The position numbers were made by a program, and so were the translations under genes. Shown here piece after piece: positions 13,941 to 19,069 of a stretch of 19,069 bases of DNA (the first letter of the stretch is position 1; every line of letters starts with the position of its first letter). Under the pieces are notes generated by a model. The model did no database searches. It saw only the letters and a list, made by a program, of their open reading frames with translations, and was not told the DNA's origin. This stretch comes from Syntrophomonas_B sp035447945 (GTDB lineage Bacteria > Bacillota > Syntrophomonadia > Syntrophomonadales > Syntrophomonadaceae): positions 1-19,069 of the forward strand of contig DAOTHZ010000039.1 in assembly GCA_035447945.1 (NCBI GenBank). The letters are read 5' to 3'.

Positions 13941-15140
13941 TTATATTTTCACCGATTCAAGAACAATAAGCACTACTTCCTGTCCTGCATCAACCGGTGG
14001 ACTGCCGGCCGGCAAGTCAATAAGAGCGTTGCATTGCAGCAAAGATCTAATCATGCTTGGCTTCTGTCCAGGCAGTACCGTAATCTGCCATCCTTTTTCC
14101 GTCCAAGTCAGCTGTCCGCGAACAAAACGCCGTGTGCCGGCTTTTTTGGGGAAGCCATTGCTGCATATCGCTGAAATTCTTTTATAACCCGGATCATATC
14201 CTTGCATGCCCCGAAGTGCCGGGGCAACAAAAAGATGATACCCCACCGAGCAGGCAGCGGGATTGCCTGACAACGCAAAAATCTGTTTAGAGTGTTTAAG
14301 GGCAAAACCAATATGGCTTCCGGGTTGGACCGACACGTCCCAAAATATTATTTCTGCGCCCAGTTTTCCCATCAAGGAAGCGGCTTCACTTTCTCCATCA
14401 GCATAGGTTCCTCCGGTAATGATCAAAATGTCACACTGCCCCAACAGCCTTTCAGCCGCCTCCTGAAGCGAATCCATGATGTTGTCGGAGGTACAGCCCC
14501 CCACCGGGATTCCGCCATCCCGAATCACCAAGGAGCTCAGCATGGGACTATTGCTGTCTCTCATTTGGCCTGGTTGAGGATTTTTTTGCCATTCAACAAC
14601 GTTTTCGCTAAGACACAGCACCGCCACTCTGGGCCGGCGATAGACCTCAATTGCTGCCATGCCAAAGGCAGCCAGCAACCCTATCTCGCCTGCCCCCACG
14701 ATCGAGCCTTGGCTTGCCATTAAGCTATCGGCAGGGAAATCTTCGCCGGCTTGCTTGATATTGTTGCCCGGCTTGATTTCTTCCCGGGGATATAGACTTT
14801 GGCCTGATATTTCTGTTTTCTCATGAGGGATCACTGCCGTCGTTCCACCGGGTAGATTGCCTCCGGTGCAAACCGCCAAGGCCTGTCCTGGCAGAAGTAA
14901 CTCCGTCGGAATCTCTCCTGGCTTTCCTTTTCCGATCAAGCGATATTCAGTCCTGACTGCACATAAAGCATAGCCATCGACAGCCGACTGTTGCCGAACA
15001 GGCAAATCCGCCGGAGCATGGAGATCAACTGCACTAACCCTGCCTAGGGCCGTCATGATTGGTATGCTTTCCGCATCCAGCGGCTGGCAGTATTGTAAAA
15101 TTTGATTGTACGCTTCTTCCAGGCTAATGTTAACCAGCAC
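13941..15140 (-). CDS. moeA: Molybdopterin molybdenumtransferase MoeA
   Basis: About 399 residues, normal for MoeA. The N-terminal part has SLEEAYNQIL and the PADLPVRQQSAVDGYALC segment typical of the first MoeA domain. The MogA-like domain (about 180-320) has ITGGTYADGESE and the SGNPAACSVGYH loop, and a beta-barrel C-terminal domain follows. MoeA inserts molybdate into adenylated molybdopterin. The start is not an ATG: AAGGAGG is followed by TTG at 15146 and GTG at 15140; GTG has the better spacing (10 bases against 4). Either leaves a short gap after the preceding gene (stop at 15160), so the two are co-transcribed. The catalytic loop SGNPA differs slightly from the common GLPGNP wording. 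Confidence 0.93.
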   Translation of the reverse strand: MLVNISLEEAYNQILQYCQPLDAESIPIMTALGRVSAVDLHAPADLPVRQQSAVDGYALCAVRTEYRLIGKGKPGEIPTELLLPGQALAVCTGGNLPGGTTAVIPHEKTEISGQSLYPREEIKPGNNIKQAGEDFPADSLMASQGSIVGAGEIGLLAAFGMAAIEVYRRPRVAVLCLSENVVEWQKNPQPGQMRDSNSPMLSSLVIRDGGIPVGGCTSDNIMDSLQEAAERLLGQCDILIITGGTYADGESEAASLMGKLGAEIIFWDVSVQPGSHIGFALKHSKQIFALSGNPAACSVGYHLFVAPALRGMQGYDPGYKRISAICSNGFPKKAGTRRFVRGQLTWTEKGWQITVLPGQKPSMIRSLLQCNALIDLPAGSPPVDAGQEVVLIVLESVKI

Positions 15141-15159
15141 CAGCAATTTTCCTCCTTCT

Positions 15160-16191
15160 TTAAAAAATTGAAGCTTTGCCGAAGGGACACTGCGGAAAAT
15201 GACATTGTTTGCATTCCTCGCACAAGCCGCCATGACCCATGGCTACAATATCAGAACGTTCGATTTTATCTTCGGCAAAAATACGGGGCAGCAAAAGATC
15301 CAATGTTGTTTTGCGGCTGAAAAGAGCGCCACCAGGCACTCCACATATCGGCACTCGCCCCTGATAAGCCAGCATAAATTGCGAACCCGGAAGGATTGGG
15401 GCGCCATAGAATACCACTTCAGCCCCTGATTTTCGAATCGCCTGCGGCGTCGCATCATCTGCATCCACCGACATTCCTCCAGTCACAATCACCAATTGGG
15501 CTCCTTCGGCCACAAAATTATGAACCTCCCGGCTGATGAGTTCCGGATCATCCGGAACTATTACCTGTCCCATCCACCGGCCGGAATAAGGAGCTATTTT
15601 GTTGCGAATAACACCGGCAAAACCGTCCTTGATACGTCCGCTGTTGACTTCGGTCCCCGTGGTGACAACGGCTGTCCATAAAGGCTTGAATGGTTTGACT
15701 GACAAAATCGGATTCTTGCCAGCGCAAATATTTTTGGCTTCCTGCAAAAGTTTTTGCTCCACTGCCACAGGCACAACTCTGGTTCCGGCAACTGTTTGGC
15801 CTTCTACTACGACCCGATCATTATGCAATGTCGCAAAGATGACATCCTCCAGGTTGTTAAGCATGTGAAGAGCATCTGCATTAACTTTCAAAAGCCCTGC
15901 ATATTCAGCTTTAAGATTGACCCGGCCCTGATTGGGCTCTCCCCAATATAGACCTGCACCAGCAGCACATTGAGCCAGATGTAGTGCCGCGTCATCTTCA
16001 TGGACCAAGTCATCATCAGGATCCCAGATATAGATGTGTTCCTTGCCAATATCCTTTAATTTGGAAATGTCTTCCGGGGAAATGACCTGGCCTCGGCGAA
16101 AAGCTCTGTATTTTTCTCGTCCCGGAACAATTCTGGTAATATCATAACCCAAGGTCAATCCAACCGCTTCATCGACTGGTACTTTTCGCAT
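15160..16191 (-). CDS. MoeA/MogA-superfamily molybdopterin-binding protein with Cys-rich C terminus
   Basis: A 343-residue protein containing a MoaB/Mog-type molybdopterin-binding domain in its C-terminal half (about 170-315; VTTGTEVNSGR, VTGGMSVDADDATP, GVPGGALF). A MoeA-like N-terminal part begins KVPVDEAVGLTLGYDITRI. It ends in a cysteine cluster (GHGGLCEECKQCHFPQCPFGK, the last five cysteines within about 20 residues), which could bind zinc or an iron-sulfur cluster. It is shorter than MoeA and lacks MoeA's usual DGYA segment, so it is unlikely to be a simple duplicate. Such proteins often sit beside MoeA in anaerobic Firmicutes, and a role in cofactor transfer or modification is inferred. 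AGGAGGG precedes the ATG. Confidence 0.87.
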   Translation of the reverse strand: MRKVPVDEAVGLTLGYDITRIVPGREKYRAFRRGQVISPEDISKLKDIGKEHIYIWDPDDDLVHEDDAALHLAQCAAGAGLYWGEPNQGRVNLKAEYAGLLKVNADALHMLNNLEDVIFATLHNDRVVVEGQTVAGTRVVPVAVEQKLLQEAKNICAGKNPILSVKPFKPLWTAVVTTGTEVNSGRIKDGFAGVIRNKIAPYSGRWMGQVIVPDDPELISREVHNFVAEGAQLVIVTGGMSVDADDATPQAIRKSGAEVVFYGAPILPGSQFMLAYQGRVPICGVPGGALFSRKTTLDLLLPRIFAEDKIERSDIVAMGHGGLCEECKQCHFPQCPFGKASIF

Positions 16192-16263
16192 ATAACCCTC
16201 CTAGCTTTGCATGCCTGTTTGTTATTGCCATGAATAGTTCTATTCTATTATGAATCTCCTATA

Positions 16264-16295
16264 AATGAAACACCTCCAGCATAGTCGCCAGAGGT
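16264..16295 (-). terminator. Weak terminator after modC
   Basis: ACCTCTGGC (16295-16287) pairs with GCTGGAGGT (16280-16272), including two G-U pairs, around a six-base loop. A broken T-tract (TTTCATTT) follows. It separates modABC from the cofactor genes. It shares 14 identical bases (16268-16281) with the fdhA leader terminator (13557-13570). From 16192 to 16263 there is also a small palindrome, GAATAG-TT-CTATTC (16232-16245). Confidence 0.6.
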
Positions 16296-16369
16296 AGCTC
16301 ATTTTATGAAAGGAACCTTTGTTTATCTTTTTTCAGCTTTTCCGAGTAATCATTTATCTTTTGGACGGT

Positions 16370-17434
16370 TTAATTCTCCACGAAAAATACTCTTCCCGGA
16401 TCCATAAAAACGTAAAAAGGTGATTGTAATTTGCTGATCTTTTCTCTTTGTTCCCGGCTGATTTCCCACTGAATATGATAATCATCCGTTCCATTGGCAG
16501 CGGAACCGATTTTGAGATATAACGTAGTGCGAAACGGCGACCGGCTTTCATCTGCAATCCAAACCGGGAAACAATTATTCCCAGCACTCTCCGCAAACAT
16601 AATATGGTTGGCCCTTATTCCAACAAAACCGTTTGGGCTGAGAATACTCGTGTCAGTATGCAACGTTATCCCCCAAGCAGGTACTTCTGCTGTATAAGTT
16701 GATTTGCACTGGGCGGCAGCAATGTTTTTACACCCCGTAATCTGAGCCGTTTCCAACGATACTGGATGCAAAAACACTTCTTCCTTGGAAGCAAAAGTCT
16801 CTACCTGACCCGCGTTTAATACCGCGATATGGTCACAGAGACGATAGCTCTCTTCCATATTATGGGTTACAAACAAGGCATTTCCTTTAAATTCCTTGAG
16901 GGTGAGCTGCATATCCTTCATTAGATGGTTTTTTAAATGATTGTCCAGGGCGGAAAAAGGTTCATCAAGCAGCAATACCTCTGGTTCTACTGCCAGCGCC
17001 CGGGCCAGTGCGACCCGCTGTTGCTGCCCGCCGGAGATTTGGGAAGGATAACGTTTGGCCATATCTGTAATGTTTAGCCGTTTCATTAATGCAAAGGTTT
17101 TTTGTTGTTGGTCTGTTTTGGGGAACTTATCCAAACCAAATGCAATATTTTCTTCAATCGTTAAATGAGGAAACAAGGCGAAATTTTGAAACAGGAATCC
17201 GGTCTTCCTGTAACGTGCAGGTAAATTAATTTTTTGGGCAGCATCAAAATAAGTCTTGCCATTTACGATGATCTGGCCTTCATCAGGACGAACCAATCCG
17301 GCAATACAATGTAACAACATACTTTTTCCTGCACCGGAAGCGCCCAATACACCAATAATTTCCTGCTCACTAGAAAGTTTTATCTGTAATGTAAATCCGG
17401 AGAGTTTCTTCTTTATGTCTATATATAACCCCAT
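16370..17434 (-). CDS. modC: Molybdate ABC transporter ATP-binding protein
   Basis: About 354 residues, typical for ModC. Walker A GASGAGKS (31-38), Q-loop Gln83, signature ISGGQ (133-137), Walker B LLLDEP (154-159) and switch His191 form a complete ABC ATPase. The region after about 230 is a regulatory C-terminal domain of the TOBE/molybdate-binding kind, though no strong motif stands out by eye. It powers molybdate import through ModB. The ATG at 17434 is chosen over one six codons upstream because GGAGG lies 8 bases before it. That ribosome-binding site is inside the last codons of modB, with a one-base gap between genes, so the pair is tightly coupled. Confidence 0.95.
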   Translation of the reverse strand: MGLYIDIKKKLSGFTLQIKLSSEQEIIGVLGASGAGKSMLLHCIAGLVRPDEGQIIVNGKTYFDAAQKINLPARYRKTGFLFQNFALFPHLTIEENIAFGLDKFPKTDQQQKTFALMKRLNITDMAKRYPSQISGGQQQRVALARALAVEPEVLLLDEPFSALDNHLKNHLMKDMQLTLKEFKGNALFVTHNMEESYRLCDHIAVLNAGQVETFASKEEVFLHPVSLETAQITGCKNIAAAQCKSTYTAEVPAWGITLHTDTSILSPNGFVGIRANHIMFAESAGNNCFPVWIADESRSPFRTTLYLKIGSAANGTDDYHIQWEISREQREKISKLQSPFYVFMDPGRVFFVEN

Positions 17435-17435
17435 T

Positions 17436-18122
17436 TTATTTTCCTCCGGCACCCAGCTTTAATTTTCTCTGGGCATTATTCCAGTTATTCATGATTACAA
17501 TCACCGTCAGCGAAATGGAGAGAATGACCAGTACCCAGAAAAGAGCAACTCGCATCTCTCCGCCCAAGGTGGCAAAATAAATCGCAATCGGGATGGTTTG
17601 GGTTTGACCCGGAATACTGCCTGCTACCATTAAGGTTGCCCCAAACTCACCCATGGATCGAGCAAAAGCCAGGGCTGTTGCGGCGGCAATACCGGGTCGG
17701 GCCAGCGGTACGGATACACGCCAGAAGACTTTCCATTCTGAAACCCCCAGAGTTCTGGCGGCATTGAGGATGTTGGGATCAATCTGTTCAAAGGCCCCCC
17801 GGGCGGTTTTATACATCAGCGGGAAAGCCACCACAATTGAGGCGATGACTGCCGCATGCCAAGTGAAGATGATATTAATATCAAACATTCCCAACAATTT
17901 GCCGATGGGTCCATTCTTGCCAATCAACAACAAGATCCCGAATCCTGCTACCGTAGGGGGCAGAACCAGAGGCAGTGTCAGGATGCCGTCCAACAGCCCC
18001 TGCCACCTGCCCCGATAGTTTACCATCCACCACGCCGCGGCCAGTCCCAGAAAAAAGATGATGATGGTTGCGATGAGCGTGATTTTAATTGAAATGAACG
18101 CCGGGGACCAATCAAAATGCAT
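17436..18122 (-). CDS. modB: Molybdate ABC transporter permease
   Basis: About 228 residues with five to six membrane segments. The cytoplasmic coupling helix ARTLGVSEWKVFWRVSVPLA (about 140-159) is the EAA-loop that docks on the ATPase. The TLPLVLPPTVAGFG segment is characteristic of ModB/CysT-type permeases. The ATG at 18122 (MHFDWSPAF) is preferred because TTAGGAGT lies 7 bases upstream; ATGs further upstream would overlap the end of modA and lack a ribosome-binding site. It starts 28 bases after the modA stop codon and abuts modC. Confidence 0.95.
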   Translation of the reverse strand: MHFDWSPAFISIKITLIATIIIFFLGLAAAWWMVNYRGRWQGLLDGILTLPLVLPPTVAGFGILLLIGKNGPIGKLLGMFDINIIFTWHAAVIASIVVAFPLMYKTARGAFEQIDPNILNAARTLGVSEWKVFWRVSVPLARPGIAAATALAFARSMGEFGATLMVAGSIPGQTQTIPIAIYFATLGGEMRVALFWVLVILSISLTVIVIMNNWNNAQRKLKLGAGGK

Positions 18123-18150
18123 GGCGATTACTCCTAAAGCCTGGATCATT

Positions 18151-19069
18151 CTATAATACTTCAAACCCATACTTGTCAAATACTGCTTTGGCTTTATCGG
18201 AAGTCAGGAAATTCAAGAAATCTCTCGAAGCCGTATAGTTATTGGTGGACTTGATTAACGCGGCCGGATAAACAATGGGTGTATGAGATTCTTCCGAGGC
18301 GGTCGCAATGACTTTAACGGCAGCAGAAATTTTTGCGTCGGTTAAATATACAACCCCTGCATCAACATTACCGGTCTCAACCCAATTTAATACTTGTCTG
18401 ACATCCTGGGCATAGACAACTTTTTCTTTTACCTTATCGAGAATATTTAAGAAGGTAAATACATTTTCAGCGTATTTTCCGGCCGGCACCGTTTTCGGTT
18501 CCCCTAAAGCCACTTTCTTAACGGAAGGATCCGTTACTACCACTGAAAAACTGCTGTTGACAGGAACCGTTGAATCATTGGGAACCACCAGAACCAACTT
18601 GTTGCCCAGCACATTACGGATCGTACTGTCAATCAAAAGATCTTTGGTTTTCAAAACATCCATATTGGAAGCAGCTGCCGAGAAAAATAAATCAACATCT
18701 GCCCCTTGTTCGATTTGTTTTTGTAAGGTACCTGATCCGGCAAAGTTAATCGTCAAGGTTGTTTTGGGTTTTTCTTGCAGATATAAAGACTGTACGTCGG
18801 TTAATGCATCTTTTAAGCTGGCAGCAGCAGAAATAGTCAAATCTACCTTGGTGGTGATATTCGCTGTCACAACCCCATTTTGATTGGCAGCTGAAACCCC
18901 GTAACCCATGGCATTGGCAACTGATCTGACCGGAATATAAAGACGCCCGTTCTTGATAAATGCTGTTGTGTCCATGCCAATCGTGCCGTAGGAAGTGGTT
19001 ATTTCATTTGAACCCACTTTGATCTGAATCGTTCCGTTAATGGTTGCCGTATTGCTGCCCCCATCCCAG
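18151..19069 (-). CDS. modA: Molybdate-binding protein ModA with N-terminal copper-amine-oxidase-like domain (5' end cut off)
   Basis: Only the last 305 residues are present; the reading frame stays open to the window edge, so the true start and signal peptide are outside. The visible N-terminal 65 residues resemble the copper amine oxidase N-terminal domain (TAFIKNGRLYIPVRSVANAMGY), a cell-envelope module common in Firmicutes. From about residue 72 a complete ModA follows: VDLTISAAASLKDALTDV, FAGSGTLQKQIEQGADVDLFFSAA, and a C-terminal YPAALIKST...FLNFLTSDKA region. The serines in these loops bind the oxyanion in ModA. It captures molybdate (or tungstate) and feeds ModBC. The fusion is unusual for ModA. 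Confidence 0.93.
   Translation of the reverse strand, partial: WDGGSNTATINGTIQIKVGSNEITTSYGTIGMDTTAFIKNGRLYIPVRSVANAMGYGVSAANQNGVVTANITTKVDLTISAAASLKDALTDVQSLYLQEKPKTTLTINFAGSGTLQKQIEQGADVDLFFSAAASNMDVLKTKDLLIDSTIRNVLGNKLVLVVPNDSTVPVNSSFSVVVTDPSVKKVALGEPKTVPAGKYAENVFTFLNILDKVKEKVVYAQDVRQVLNWVETGNVDAGVVYLTDAKISAAVKVIATASEESHTPIVYPAALIKSTNNYTASRDFLNFLTSDKAKAVFDKYGFEVL

Overview
All the genes recognised in this window lie on the minus strand and read right to left. The sequence comes from a spore-forming, anaerobic, low-to-mid GC Firmicute, most likely a clostridial-type acetogen, syntroph or related anaerobe. This rests on four things seen here: the Bacillus/Clostridia block SRP RNA - dnaX - ybaB - recR - yaaL - bofA, a large SRP RNA with an Alu domain, a YhcN/YlaJ-type spore lipoprotein, and a selenocysteine formate dehydrogenase beside a ferredoxin-dependent 2-oxoacid oxidoreductase. 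I cannot name the genus.

Right side (13941-19069), molybdenum supply: a molybdate ABC transporter, modA (cut by the window edge, with an extra N-terminal copper-amine-oxidase-like domain), modB and modC. After a weak terminator come two MoeA/MogA-superfamily genes. One encodes a protein with a Cys-rich tail; the other is MoeA itself, for the last steps of molybdenum cofactor (Moco) synthesis.

Middle right (9140-13752), molybdenum use: a three-gene operon for an NAD(H)-linked formate dehydrogenase, fdhA-nuoE-nuoF. fdhA contains an in-frame UGA read as selenocysteine, followed by a clear SECIS hairpin, so it looks like two reading frames but is one gene. Upstream lies a Moco-riboswitch-like RNA followed by an intrinsic terminator, so operon expression probably responds to Moco. 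A strong terminator closes the operon at about 9008-9045.

Centre (7590-9000): a stretch of about 980 bases between two genes holds a convincing class I cyclic-di-GMP (GEMM) riboswitch with its own promoter. It points at a small sporulation-type lipoprotein gene. The rest of this stretch is non-coding, with hairpins of unknown role.

Centre left (3975-7545), housekeeping block: SRP RNA with promoter and terminator, dnaX (DNA polymerase III tau/gamma), ybaB, recR, yaaL (DUF2508) and bofA, ended by a terminator.

Left (1-3832): a four-subunit 2-oxoacid:ferredoxin oxidoreductase (korA-B-C-D order), led by an uncharacterised P-loop NTPase gene. The operon has a good sigma-A promoter overlapped by one arm of a spaced inverted repeat, and ends in a strong terminator. 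At the extreme left a near-consensus promoter drives something outside the window.

Together the genes describe ferredoxin- and NADH-based anaerobic carbon metabolism (2-oxoacid oxidation, formate/CO2 interconversion) supplied by its own molybdenum uptake and cofactor genes.
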